In this document: positions 9,371-17,325 of the stretch, piece by piece
Position numbering within the stretch: position 1 is the first letter of the stretch
Layout of the letters: every line of letters starts with the position of its first letter
Origin: an uncultured Prevotellaceae bacterium
Lineage (GTDB): Bacteria; Bacteroidota; Bacteroidia; Bacteroidales; Bacteroidaceae
DNA length: 53,172 nt
Direction of reading: 5' to 3'
Assembly (NCBI GenBank): GCA_902801155.1
Contig: CADCHG010000010.1
Span: 1-53,172 of the forward strand
Translations under genes and position numbers: made by a program
Notes under the pieces: model-generated
What the model saw: the letters and a program-made list of their open reading frames with translations, nothing else
What the model was told of the DNA's origin: nothing
The model's database searches: none

Positions 9371-9401
9371 CAATATGCAGGAATTATTCTTTTTGGAAGT
9401 G

Positions 9402-9433
9402 CAAAATTACGAATATTCCTGCATATATCCAAA
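9402..9433 (-). promoter_or_regulatory. Promoter of the argR-arg-pro operon
   Basis: Leftward Bacteroidetes-type promoter: -33 TTTG (complement of CAAA 9430-9433), 20-bp spacer, -7 TAATTTTG (complement of CAAAATTA 9402-9409). It predicts a start near 9395 and a leader of about 25 nt before argR. Confidence 0.75.
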
Positions 9434-9442
9434 TTTTATTCA

Positions 9443-9508
9443 GAAAATATGAATATTTTCGTATGCATAGTGCATATTTTCTGTTTTTCCTATGCATATT
9501 ATTGCATA
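9443..9508. promoter_or_regulatory. argR: Candidate ArgR operator palindromes
   Basis: Two 18-bp palindromes lie upstream of the argR promoter. 9443-9460 is GAAAATAT-GA-ATATTTTC with 8-bp arms. 9491-9508 has arms TATGCA / TGCATA around an all-A/T centre. A shorter TATGCATA-G-TGCATA sits at 9462-9476. The 18-bp size and A/T centre fit ARG boxes known from other bacteria; assignment to ArgR is inference from position. Confidence 0.55.
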
Positions 9509-9526
9509 TAACTGCATATTGCGATT

Positions 9527-10201
9527 TTATTTCGTGAATATCTTCTCAATCCACCCTGAATACGTATTCATTCTTATGCAAATCCTATCTCCTGCAGAAT
9601 ACTCTTTTAGGGGGACACTAATATATACCGTCTGAGTATAGTATTCAGGAATAGAATCCTGATCATGATGAAGGGTGAGATAATAGGTCTTGCTACCGTC
9701 TGCTATTGTCTCCACGGAGTTAACAACAAGTCCTACCTTATGAACAGCATCTTCATTCTCCACATTTCCAACCATCAGTCCAAGCGACATATTAATGTAA
9801 CTGCCATTCTGAGCCTTCCATGCACTAATAAACTTGACAGGATCATCTTTAAGAGTCAACGAAGAGTGCTTGTCTGAAGATTTCACAACATAAGCACGTT
9901 TCAGCGACTTCAAGTCAACGGAATTGTTTCCCTCCTTATTATAATATAGCATCATGCGATACGTGGTATCCCTATGCTCCATATTCTCAGGAAGCAAGTA
10001 TGATGATGATACCGCAAGCCGTTCGTCAGAATCAGTAACAATACTCTTTATCTCCCTACCCACGACATGCATATCCACCATCTCTGCCATAAGGTAAGAG
10101 AGGGAGGTATCACCCGTTTCGTATGGCTCAACAGTACATGAAACCATAAGTAAAAAGGCACTTACGAGCGATAAGCTCCTATACAAGCTAACGTATCTCA
10201 A
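9527..10201 (-). CDS. Lipoprotein of unknown function (NigD-like?)
   Basis: A 224-residue protein with a lipoprotein signal: basic start MRYVSLYRS, hydrophobic core, and lipobox LMVSC at about residues 18-22. The mature part is rich in beta-strand patterns and ends GDRICIRMNTYSGWIEKIF, which reminds me of NigD-like lipoproteins of Bacteroidales. I cannot confirm that family by eye. The start codon is TTG and overlaps the TGA stop of the upstream acyltransferase gene (TTGA), so translation is probably coupled. No later ATG would keep the signal peptide intact. Confidence 0.7.
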   Translation of the reverse strand: MRYVSLYRSLSLVSAFLLMVSCTVEPYETGDTSLSYLMAEMVDMHVVGREIKSIVTDSDERLAVSSSYLLPENMEHRDTTYRMMLYYNKEGNNSVDLKSLKRAYVVKSSDKHSSLTLKDDPVKFISAWKAQNGSYINMSLGLMVGNVENEDAVHKVGLVVNSVETIADGSKTYYLTLHHDQDSIPEYYTQTVYISVPLKEYSAGDRICIRMNTYSGWIEKIFTK

Positions 10202-11373
10202 TCTTTCTGAACCTTTGCATTAAGGTAATTACGGGCAGGATTTGAATACATAGTAAGCAATCTCTCACGAAGATATGCCATATCGGGATTCGGGACACGA
10301 ACCTTTGAAAGTCTCTCGGCAACATAAGCCTCAAACACCTTCACGTCAGCCTCTGTATATTTATCGCTATGAGCCTTCGGAGTACCCTCTATCTCATCAA
10401 GCGCGATCCAGTTGCCCGGATAGAGTTTATAGCGTCTATGTATTTCCTCGTCAATATGCTTGGCAACAGCAGCAAATACCTCTTGCTTAGGCATATCGGC
10501 AGGCAGAGTATCAAGCCATGCATCAATACAGGGAGCAGCCTCATAGTGCAGGCGTCCTTTCTTGCCGAAGATACCAGTCTTCATATTATCAAGGTCATCC
10601 TGCTTGCTCTTCTTCCACCCCTCCACATCTCTCTTGAACTGGAATTCCTCAGCCTTGAGATAGTCGCATGGGTCATATTCGTATGATATGGCAAGCGGAA
10701 CAATATGCAGATGCTTCAAACGGTCAATGACACTCCCCTCGCCTCCCATAGCAAACATCTTCAGCACAGCCTCCTGAGTTCTGTCATCAGAATCCTTGGC
10801 ACGTCCCTCACGCTGGGCAATCCATACATTCTCGCCCTTCTCATTCACGGCAAAGTGGATATACTGACTCATAAGAATGCTTGAGCGGAGCATTTCCTTC
10901 GGAGACAAGCCCCTGCGGACGGTGAACGATTTGTTCAGCCTTACAAGTTTCTTAATCCAAGGATAGATAAGAAGATTATCTCCTATACCTATCTCACAGG
11001 TACGGGCGAAATCATTCTTTATCAGCATCACATCAAGGAAAGCAGAATCAAGAACTATATCACGATGGTTTGAAAGGAAGATATAGCTTCCTTTCCTGTC
11101 AAGGCTCTTGTCAAACTCACATCCACTTGACGTTGTAGTCCTGAAACGAAGGAAATTGACAAGAGGTCTCATAAGTCTCATCTGGAAGTCCTGTGAACTC
11201 TTCACCCTCCAGAGGAGCATTCGTATCAATCCGTTACGCACAGACTTAGGCAGCCAGGGTACAAGTCCCTTGAGCACAAGCGAAAACTGCCTATCCTTCA
11301 GCAGTTCGTCTATGACTACAGGAACCTCCTCCGGCTCGTATGGACGGATATCATCGAAATCGTGAATTGTCAT
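10198..11373 (-). CDS. PlsC-like phospholipid/glycerol acyltransferase
   Basis: A 391-residue acyltransferase of the PlsC superfamily, probably acting at the membrane on glycerophospholipid or another lipid acceptor. Block I reads FLSNHRDIVLDSAFLD, block III AQREGRAKDSDD, and block IV IVPLAISYEYDPCD. In block I the aspartates lie 2 and 6 residues after the histidine, so the canonical HX4D spacing (five after) is not kept; as far as I recall this NHRDIVLD form is usual for this Bacteroidetes subfamily. It follows ddl by 16 bp and overlaps the lipoprotein gene by 4 bp. The substrate is unknown. Confidence 0.8.
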   Translation of the reverse strand: MTIHDFDDIRPYEPEEVPVVIDELLKDRQFSLVLKGLVPWLPKSVRNGLIRMLLWRVKSSQDFQMRLMRPLVNFLRFRTTTSSGCEFDKSLDRKGSYIFLSNHRDIVLDSAFLDVMLIKNDFARTCEIGIGDNLLIYPWIKKLVRLNKSFTVRRGLSPKEMLRSSILMSQYIHFAVNEKGENVWIAQREGRAKDSDDRTQEAVLKMFAMGGEGSVIDRLKHLHIVPLAISYEYDPCDYLKAEEFQFKRDVEGWKKSKQDDLDNMKTGIFGKKGRLHYEAAPCIDAWLDTLPADMPKQEVFAAVAKHIDEEIHRRYKLYPGNWIALDEIEGTPKAHSDKYTEADVKVFEAYVAERLSKVRVPNPDMAYLRERLLTMYSNPARNYLNAKVQKD

Positions 11374-11389
11374 CTTGCCTATTTTGTGA

Positions 11390-12391
11390 TTAGAACTGAT
11401 TCTCTACGATATCACTTAACACATCCTTTATGTCAAGACCAGCGGCACGCACCTGCTGTGGGATGAAAGACGTAGCAGTCATGCCTGGAGTGGTATTAAT
11501 CTCAAGCATATTTATCTTGTCCGTACCATCTGCCTGCTTTGATATGATATAGTCGATACGGATGATACCATTGGCATGAAGGATGTCATAGATTGCAGAT
11601 GTAATCTTTGCTACACGCTCTGATGTCTCAGGAGCCAGACGGGCAGGAGTGATCTCCTGTACCTGACCATTATACTTGGCATCATAGTCAAAGAACTCAT
11701 TCTCAGTAACAACCTCAGTAGCAGGCAGAACAACAGACTTTGTCTTTGTCTTATAGCAACCCTGAGATATCTCAGTACCTTCAAGGTAGCTCTCAATCAT
11801 CACGGTATCGCTCTCCATAAATGCCTTACGCAAGGCAGGAGCCAACTGGTCGAATTCCTTCACCTTGCTTACACCAAAGCTACTACCATCAGCAGCCGGC
11901 TTTACGAAACATGGGAAACCGACAGTCTTCTGAAGCTGCTCCTCGGTAAGCGAATCCTCATCACCACGACGAACGAGAACGCTCTCTGCAACCGAAACTC
12001 CGAAACCACGAAGATAGTTATTCAGCACGAACTTGTCAAAGGTAAGAGCCTCAACAAGTACACCACTTGTGGAGTATGGAAGATGAATCAAGTCAAAGTA
12101 GCCTTGAAGCAGACCATTCTCTCCAGGGGTGCCGTGGATAGTAATATATGCATAATCAACCACCACAGTCTTACCATTATGACGGAATGAGAAATCATTA
12201 CGGTCAATAGGAGCGATTGTGCCGTCAGGGAAGTCCACATGCCAGTCCTGTCCCTTGATATCTACGATATAGAGGTCATACTTGTCTTTATCGAAGAAAG
12301 AATACAAGCCCTGAGCTGAGCGCATTGAAACATCATGCTCAGAAGAGTCGCCACCGCAAACGATGGCTATTGTACGTTTGATATTTGCCAT
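11390..12391 (-). CDS. ddl: D-alanine--D-alanine ligase
   Basis: Makes the D-Ala-D-Ala dipeptide used by MurF. The N-terminus IAIVCGGDSSEHDVSMRSA carries the D-Ala ligase start motif, and ITIHGTPGENGLLQGYFD, FPCFVKPAADGSSFGVSKV, and IIRIDYII...MLEINTTPGMT give the ATP-grasp signatures in order. At 333 residues it is normal. The partner enzyme MurF is at the other end of this leftward half (203-1549), so both ends of the D-Ala-D-Ala branch are in the window although in separate clusters. Confidence 0.95.
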   Translation of the reverse strand: MANIKRTIAIVCGGDSSEHDVSMRSAQGLYSFFDKDKYDLYIVDIKGQDWHVDFPDGTIAPIDRNDFSFRHNGKTVVVDYAYITIHGTPGENGLLQGYFDLIHLPYSTSGVLVEALTFDKFVLNNYLRGFGVSVAESVLVRRGDEDSLTEEQLQKTVGFPCFVKPAADGSSFGVSKVKEFDQLAPALRKAFMESDTVMIESYLEGTEISQGCYKTKTKSVVLPATEVVTENEFFDYDAKYNGQVQEITPARLAPETSERVAKITSAIYDILHANGIIRIDYIISKQADGTDKINMLEINTTPGMTATSFIPQQVRAAGLDIKDVLSDIVENQF

Positions 12392-12418
12392 TTTTATGTA
12401 TTGTACTTTTTGTTGTTT

Positions 12419-13507
12419 CTATTTTTCGTTTAAGAAGGCATTTGCGCCATTCACATAGTTTCTCCATTTATCAATGAGTGCAGAGAAATCCTCAGGCCAC
12501 TCACTTGTGAAGTCCATCTGCTCACCTGTTACAGGATGCACGAAACCGAGGGTCTTAGCATGCAGAGCCTGACGCGGACAGAGTTTGAAACAATTCTGGA
12601 TAAATGCCTTATATGTAGAAGACCGTGTGCCTCGAAGAATCTCCGAACCGCCATACCTCTCATCACAGAACAAAGGATGGCCGATATGCTTCATGTGAGC
12701 CCTGATCTGGTGCGTACGGCCAGTCTCAAGAATACATTCAATCAAGGTAACATAACCGAATTTCTCTATAACCTTCCAATGAGTAACGGCAGGCTTGCCT
12801 ATTCCTGAGTCAGGAGCGGCAACCGTCATCCTCAGCCTGTCCTTAGGGTCTCGGGTAATATTGCCTTCAATCCTACCTTCATCTTCTGTGAAGTGTCCCC
12901 AGACAAGGGCATGATACGAGCGATGCGTAGTCTTATTGAAGAACTGCTTTCCAAGAGCAGACTTAGCCTCCGGCGTCTTGGCAACCACAAGCAATCCGCT
13001 TGTATCCTTGTCTATACGATGCACAAGTCCCACCTCCGGGGAGTTCGGATCAAACTCCGGCACATCCTTCATATGCCACGCCACAGCATTGATAAGCGTA
13101 CCACTGAAGTTTCCTGCACCCGGATGAACCACCATACCCGCCTCCTTATTTATAACCATGAGATAATCATCCTCGTACACGACATTGAGAGGGATGTCTT
13201 CCGGATATATGGTAGTATCGTGTTTCGGACGAGAGAGCATCAGCGTCACCACATCACCAGGACGAACCTTGTAGTTGCTCTTCACCGGCTTGTCATTCAC
13301 ATGAATATAGCCAGCCTCAGCAGCAGCCTGAATGCGGTTGCGCGAGGAATGCTGCATGTGCTCAAAGAGGAACTTGTCAATTCTAAGCTTATCCTGACCT
13401 GCATCTGCCACGATACGGAAATGCTCATAGAGCTGTCCGTCTTCGGCCTGAGCCTCTTCAACTTCCTCGATATCTATATCGTCGAATATTTCTTCCTGTT
13501 CTTTCAA
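12419..13507 (-). CDS. rluD: RluA/RluD-family 23S rRNA pseudouridine synthase
   Basis: Isomerises uridines in large-subunit rRNA. An S4 RNA-binding region (about residues 35-95, LRIDKFLFEHMQHSSRNRIQ and GYIHVNDKPVKSNYKVRPGD) precedes the catalytic domain with LVHRIDKDTSGLLVVAKT, the RluA signature with its catalytic aspartate, and ETGRTHQIRAHMKHIGHP. The 362-residue frame opens with TTG at 13507, 5 nt after repeat copy R1, and an in-frame TAA in the repeat blocks any earlier start. The next ATG would cut into the S4 region, so TTG is the likely start. The first 30 residues are unusually acidic. Confidence 0.9.
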   Translation of the reverse strand: MKEQEEIFDDIDIEEVEEAQAEDGQLYEHFRIVADAGQDKLRIDKFLFEHMQHSSRNRIQAAAEAGYIHVNDKPVKSNYKVRPGDVVTLMLSRPKHDTTIYPEDIPLNVVYEDDYLMVINKEAGMVVHPGAGNFSGTLINAVAWHMKDVPEFDPNSPEVGLVHRIDKDTSGLLVVAKTPEAKSALGKQFFNKTTHRSYHALVWGHFTEDEGRIEGNITRDPKDRLRMTVAAPDSGIGKPAVTHWKVIEKFGYVTLIECILETGRTHQIRAHMKHIGHPLFCDERYGGSEILRGTRSSTYKAFIQNCFKLCPRQALHAKTLGFVHPVTGEQMDFTSEWPEDFSALIDKWRNYVNGANAFLNEK

Positions 13508-13511
13508 AATT

Positions 13512-13538
13512 CCTTATTGTTACCTGTTACTTGTTACC
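13512..13538 (-). repeat. Heptamer stop-repeat copy R1
   Basis: Read on the minus strand: three RGTAACR-type heptamers (GGTAACA, AGTAACA, GGTAACA) then ATAAGG. It fills the PASTA-rluD gap, 7 bp after the PASTA TAG and 4 bp before the rluD TTG. Identical in core to R2 and R7, but without the following AAAATAGT tail. Confidence 0.9.
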
Positions 13539-13545
13539 ACTTGTG

Positions 13546-14205
13546 CTACTCAACAACCACGAAGTTGTCAACTTCACCTCCATTGACATCTCCGCGCTCA
13601 GGCATATTGACATACACCGCATCGGTAACAACAACGGAATCGTTGGCATCACGCTGTCCGCTACCTATCTGAAGCACAATCTTGTCTTCAATAGAAACCC
13701 TGTCACCTGCCGCCAAACTCTTTCCATTGCACTCAACGCCATACACCCAGTCCTTCTCACCGGTAATATATTTCGGATCACCGACAAGGAAGCCCATAGC
13801 CGTAAGCTTTGCCTGTGCCTCACGATAAGAACAGTTGTCTATCACATCAGGCATAGTCAGTACAGGAGTATCGGCAGCGTTTATGGTAAGATAGATTGTA
13901 CGGCCGGTCTTAACCTTCTGACCAACCTCTGGAGAAAGTTCAAGTACGGCATCAGCAGGCAGGGTCTTCACATAGCCTGTATCGACAACCACAACATTAA
14001 AGCCGAGACTGTTGAGAATACGCTCAGCATCGTCAAACGTGCGACGACGCACATCCGGTACGGATATCGCCTCTCCATGATGAGTATAAGTATCAAGTCC
14101 GTACTTTACACCCATCACACAAAGAACTACCACCAGGGCCATCGCAAGAAGATTTGCCCAAAGGAAGCTGCTTTTGAACTTACTCAAGAATTCTTTTCCA
14201 TTCAT
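13546..14205 (-). CDS. Membrane-anchored PASTA-domain protein
   Basis: A 219-residue protein with one N-terminal transmembrane segment (about residues 14-35, LWANLLAMALVVVLCVMGV) and a periplasmic part of PASTA-like repeats: ISVPDVRRRTFDDAERILNSLG, then a second with VLELSPEVGQKVKTGRTIYLTIN, and a third from TMPDVIDNCSYREAQAKLTAMG. PASTA domains bind peptidoglycan or muropeptides in kinases and penicillin-binding proteins; here no kinase or transpeptidase domain is attached. It precedes rluD and ddl, so a link to wall synthesis is plausible but inferred. It has its own promoter at 14228-14258. Its stop lies 7 bp before repeat R1. Confidence 0.88.
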   Translation of the reverse strand: MNGKEFLSKFKSSFLWANLLAMALVVVLCVMGVKYGLDTYTHHGEAISVPDVRRRTFDDAERILNSLGFNVVVVDTGYVKTLPADAVLELSPEVGQKVKTGRTIYLTINAADTPVLTMPDVIDNCSYREAQAKLTAMGFLVGDPKYITGEKDWVYGVECNGKSLAAGDRVSIEDKIVLQIGSGQRDANDSVVVTDAVYVNMPERGDVNGGEVDNFVVVE

Positions 14206-14227
14206 TGTCTATGTGCATATTTTGGTA

Positions 14228-14258
14228 CAAAGTTAAGACAAACCGCCCAAATTACAAA
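14228..14258 (-). promoter_or_regulatory. Promoter of the PASTA-rluD-ddl operon
   Basis: Leftward -33 TTTG (complement of CAAA 14255-14258), 19-bp spacer, -7 TAACTTTG (complement of CAAAGTTA 14228-14235). It lies 23 bp ahead of the PASTA start codon. Confidence 0.72.
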
Positions 14259-14288
14259 ATTTCTCGCGTACTTTTTTATTTATATAAC

Positions 14289-14326
14289 AAAAAAGCAGTC
14301 TTCCATATCTGAAAGACTGCCTTTTT
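14289..14326. terminator. Bidirectional terminator after rpmH
   Basis: Stem GCAGTCTT (14295-14302) / AAGACTGC (14313-14320) with a 10-nt loop. A run of six A (14289-14294) gives a U-tract on the leftward transcript, and TTTTT (14322-14326) gives one rightward. It separates rpmH from the PASTA promoter. Confidence 0.85.
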
Positions 14327-14344
14327 ATGACTCAAGAGCCATAA

Positions 14345-14500
14345 TTACTTACCGTGGTGCTCAGAGCTAACAGTAAGCTTCTTACGACCGTGTGCGCGAC
14401 GAGATGCGAGTACGCGACGACCATTCTTAGTTGCCATGCGAGCACGGAAACCATGCTTGTTCACGCGACGGCGGTTGTGTGGCTGGAATGTTCTTTTCAT
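14345..14500 (-). CDS. rpmH: 50S ribosomal protein L34
   Basis: A 51-residue, very basic protein translated from the minus strand: it begins [19 protein letters not shown], continues [20 protein letters not shown], and ends [12 protein letters not shown]. This is the complete L34 family sequence. It is a structural protein of the large ribosomal subunit. It has a near-consensus promoter 73-103 bp upstream and a terminator directly downstream, so it is a single-gene unit. Its length is under the usual ORF cut-off, so it is easy to miss. Confidence 0.97.
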   Translation of the reverse strand: MKRTFQPHNRRRVNKHGFRARMATKNGRRVLASRRAHGRKKLTVSSEHHGK

Positions 14501-14572
14501 TGTTATTCTATTTTATTTGTTATTTTTTGTTTCTTACCTAAACTTAAAAGCACTTTTGCGCAATTCAGGGTG

Positions 14573-14603
14573 CAAAAGTACTCATATTTTTTGAATTAAC
14601 AAA
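14573..14603 (-). promoter_or_regulatory. rpmH promoter
   Basis: Leftward -33 TTTG (complement of CAAA 14600-14603), 19-bp spacer, -7 TACTTTTG (complement of CAAAAGTA 14573-14580). All fixed positions of the Bacteroidetes promoter consensus match. Confidence 0.8.
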
Positions 14604-14696
14604 GAAATTTAGCCATTTTAGCATCAAAAAAACGTATTTTTCTTTATTTCGAGTAGTTTTTTTGTAAAAAGTGGGCGTTTTTTGGCGAAAATATAG

Positions 14697-14704
14697 TAAC
14701 TTTG
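14697..14704 (+). promoter_or_regulatory. efp promoter -7 element
   Basis: TAACTTTG matches TAnnTTTG and lies 46 bp before the efp ATG. No TTTG is found at the usual 19-21 bp distance, so only the -7 box is supported. Confidence 0.55.
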
Positions 14705-14750
14705 CACTCACAAATCAGAAAATATAATTCATAACAACAATAAAAAAACA

Positions 14751-15317
14751 ATGATTAATTCACAGGACATTAAGAAGGGTGTAGCAGTTCGTATGGACGG
14801 TGGCATCTGGGTGTGCATCGATTTCCAGCACCGCAAGCCAGGTAAGGGTAACACAATCATGATCATCAAGCTGAAGAACGTAACCGACGGTCGCGTACTT
14901 GAGCGTCGCTTCAACATCGGTGAGAAGCTTGAGGAAGTTCAGATTACACGTCGCCCATACCAGTACCTCTACAAGGAGGGTGAGGACTATATCTTCATGA
15001 ATCAGGAGACATACGACCAGACTCCTATCTCTTCTGAACTCGTAACAGGCGTTGAGTACATGAAGGAGAGCGACATCGTTGAGGTTGTAAGCGACGCTGA
15101 CACAGACACCGTTCTCTACGCTGAAATGCCAGTAAAGACTGTTCTTCGCGTTACTCACTCTGAGCCAGGCGTAAAGGGCGATACAGCTACAAACACTCTC
15201 AAGCCAGCAACTCTTGAGACAGGTGCTGAGATCCGTGTACCTCTCTTCATCAACGAGGGCGACCTCGTACAGGTAGATACACGTGACGGTAGCTACATTC
15301 AGCGCATGAAGGAGTAA
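14751..15317 (+). CDS. efp: Elongation factor P
   Basis: EF-P relieves ribosome stalling at polyproline. The KOW-like first domain carries the conserved loop HRKPGKGN, whose tip lysine is residue 32, the position that is modified in many bacteria. The second and third OB domains follow (YLYKEGEDYIFMNQETYDQ, and the C-terminal VPLFINEGDLVQVDTRDGSYIQR). At 188 residues it is typical. The start ATG follows an A-rich leader, as expected for Bacteroidetes, which seldom use strong Shine-Dalgarno sequences. No lysine-modifying enzyme gene is seen nearby. Confidence 0.96.
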   Translation: MINSQDIKKGVAVRMDGGIWVCIDFQHRKPGKGNTIMIIKLKNVTDGRVLERRFNIGEKLEEVQITRRPYQYLYKEGEDYIFMNQETYDQTPISSELVTGVEYMKESDIVEVVSDADTDTVLYAEMPVKTVLRVTHSEPGVKGDTATNTLKPATLETGAEIRVPLFINEGDLVQVDTRDGSYIQRMKE

Positions 15318-15356
15318 TCTCCTTTCCCTATATTTAGGTTATCCTAAAATGGATAT

Positions 15357-16394
15357 ATGAAATATAGTATTATAGTACCAGTATATAATAGGCCTGACGA
15401 GGTTGACGAACTGCTTGACAGTCTCACCCGTCAGGCTTATTCCGACTTTGAGGTCATCATCGTAGAGGATGGTTCTGCCATTCCCTGCAAGGATGTATGC
15501 GAGAAATACGCAAACAGCCTTCCTCTCAACTATTTTCTGAAGGAGAACTCAGGTCCGGGACAAAGCCGAAACTATGGCGCAGAGCGTGCCAAAGGCGACT
15601 ACCTCATCATCCTCGACAGCGACGTGGTTCTGCCCGACGGCTACCTCAAGGCTCTCGACAAAGAGCTAAGCGAGAACCCTTGCGAGGCTTTCGGCGGAGC
15701 TGATGCATCCCACCCTTCATTCACTCCTGTGCAGAAAGCTATCTCCTACTCCATGACCTCGTTCTTCACAACAGGCGGAATACGCGGAGGCAAGGCGAAG
15801 CTCGACAAGTTCTACCCACGCTCATACAACATGGGCATAAAGCGAGAGGTTTACCAGCAGCTCGGAGGATTCTCGAAGATGCGCTTCGGTGAGGACATCG
15901 ATTTCTCCTACCGCATCGTGGAGGCTGGCCACAAATGCCGTCTGTTCCCATCAGCATGGGTATGGCACAAACGCCGCACCGACCTTAGGAAATTCTTCCG
16001 ACAGGTATATAATAGTGGTATTGCGCGCATAAACCTTGAAAAGCGCCACCCAGGCACTATGAAACTGGTACACATGCTTCCGATGGTCTTCACCATAGGA
16101 GTCATCGCGCTAATTCTCATATCCATGACCGGCCGTCTGCTCATGCACTATGACGACCCTCACAAGTGGTACTGGCTATGCGCCGCTCCTTGGTTGCCGA
16201 TATTGCTCTACTCGCTGCTTATCTTCATCGACTCAACCATCAAGAACAAATCGCCACGCATCGGCTTCATCAGCATAGCAGCCGCCTTCGTTCAGCTCAT
16301 GGGCTACGGCTTCGGTTTCCTTGAGGCATGGTGGAAGAGATGCGTAAGAAAGCAGGATGAGTTCCAGGCATTCGAGAAGACATTCTACAAGTAA
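15357..16394 (+). CDS. Membrane-associated family 2 glycosyltransferase
   Basis: A GT-A glycosyltransferase of 345 residues. The N-terminus SIIVPVYNRPDEVDELLDSL is the GT2 nucleotide-sugar fold, with GDYLIILDSDVVLP holding the metal-binding DSD, and FGEDIDFSYRIVEAGHKCRL as the acceptor-side ED motif. The C-terminal third has two to three hydrophobic segments (from about residue 240: VFTIGVIALILISMTGRLL, WLPILLYSLLIFI, and a third ending YGFGFLEAWW). It likely transfers a sugar onto a lipid-linked or surface glycan on the cytoplasmic face. Sugar and acceptor are unknown. It starts 39 bp after efp. Confidence 0.85.
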   Translation: MKYSIIVPVYNRPDEVDELLDSLTRQAYSDFEVIIVEDGSAIPCKDVCEKYANSLPLNYFLKENSGPGQSRNYGAERAKGDYLIILDSDVVLPDGYLKALDKELSENPCEAFGGADASHPSFTPVQKAISYSMTSFFTTGGIRGGKAKLDKFYPRSYNMGIKREVYQQLGGFSKMRFGEDIDFSYRIVEAGHKCRLFPSAWVWHKRRTDLRKFFRQVYNSGIARINLEKRHPGTMKLVHMLPMVFTIGVIALILISMTGRLLMHYDDPHKWYWLCAAPWLPILLYSLLIFIDSTIKNKSPRIGFISIAAAFVQLMGYGFGFLEAWWKRCVRKQDEFQAFEKTFYK

Positions 16395-16424
16395 TAAACC
16401 GTAACAAGCATAATCTAATCGCCT

Positions 16425-17261
16425 ATGTGGAGAGTAAAAGAATTCTATGAGCCAGAGGACTTCAAGGAAGAAACCTCAAAGGCTGAAAACACAAAGAATA
16501 ATGAGCAAAACGAAGCTCACAATACGGAATGCCCTTCGCCTTCCGGCTCCCTCCCTACGGGGGAGGGCGGGGGGAGAGGCAGCTTCCCTATCACCTCATG
16601 GGCAGAGGATGACCGACCTCGCGAGAAGCTTGCACGCATAGGAGCTGAGAACCTGTCAGACGCAGAGCTTATCGCCATCCTCATAGGCTCTGGCAACACG
16701 AAGGAGTCTGCCGTTGACCTCATGAAGCGCATCCTCAAGGATTGCGACAACAACCTCGGCATCCTCGGCAGGAAAAGCATATCCGAACTCACCGCATACA
16801 ACGGCATAGGCGAGGCGAAAGCCATTTCAATACTCGCTGCCTGCGAACTGGGCAAACGTCGTGAGCATGAGGATAAACTCGAACGCCTCGACCTCAGCCA
16901 GCCCGACGCCATTTACCAACACCTGTTGCCGAAGATGCGCGACCTCGACGTGGAAGAGGCTTACATCGTGCTGATGAACAATAACTACAAGCACATCAAG
17001 ACCGTGCGCCTCTCACATGGAGGAATAACCGAAACGGCCGTTGACGTGCGCGTAATAATAAAGGAAGCGGTACTATGCAACGCCACCATCGTTGCCCTTG
17101 CCCACAATCACCCGAGCGGCAATATCCACCCAAGCGGCCACGACGATCAGATCACCCGACAGGTGAAATCCGCTTGCGATGCCATGCGCCTGCATTTCGC
17201 CGACCATATCATCGTGACTGACGGAGCCTACTACTCATATCACGAGAGTGGGAAACTCTAG
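16425..17261 (+). CDS. radC: RadC-family JAB/JAMM domain protein with extended N-terminus
   Basis: The family is called RadC, though a direct role in recombination is doubtful. The core begins at SWAEDDRPREKLARIGAENLSDAELIAILI (about residue 60), passes a helix-hairpin-helix-like stretch NGIGEAKAISILAACELG, and ends with the JAMM zinc motif HNHPSGNIHPSGHDD. Standard members are about 220-230 residues; this one is 278 because of about 60 added N-terminal residues. Part of that addition is encoded by a GC-rich palindrome (16533-16595). The ATG at 16425 may be right, but translation could also start closer to the core, where no ATG is present. It is followed by sufT 64 bp away. Confidence 0.88.
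   Translation: MWRVKEFYEPEDFKEETSKAENTKNNEQNEAHNTECPSPSGSLPTGEGGGRGSFPITSWAEDDRPREKLARIGAENLSDAELIAILIGSGNTKESAVDLMKRILKDCDNNLGILGRKSISELTAYNGIGEAKAISILAACELGKRREHEDKLERLDLSQPDAIYQHLLPKMRDLDVEEAYIVLMNNNYKHIKTVRLSHGGITETAVDVRVIIKEAVLCNATIVALAHNHPSGNIHPSGHDDQITRQVKSACDAMRLHFADHIIVTDGAYYSYHESGKL
16533..16595. repeat. GC-rich palindromic element inside radC
   Basis: A C/G-rich block containing CCCTCC (16551-16556) and GGAGGG (16561-16566) as stem arms, then a G-run. It resembles the short G/C palindromes that Bacteroidetes genomes scatter between genes, but here it reads in frame, encoding a Ser/Pro then Gly-rich stretch (residues about 38-57). Confidence 0.55.
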
Positions 17262-17325
17262 GCTCCAGACAATCTGGATATTCCGGCAAATCCGGAAACA
17301 AATTGAAACAAAAAAAACAACAGAT

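Noticed and set aside
12893-13672. 259-codon plus-strand frame across rluD and repeat R1
   Set aside because: Runs against rluD, crosses the R1 repeat and the PASTA gene end; the protein has no motif. A shadow.
13531-14370. 279-codon plus-strand frame
   Set aside because: Antisense to the PASTA gene and running into rpmH; both of those are well supported.
16425-16601. Frameshift at the radC start
   Set aside because: The frame is continuous and the RadC core is intact; the odd N-terminus is explained as an in-frame insertion.
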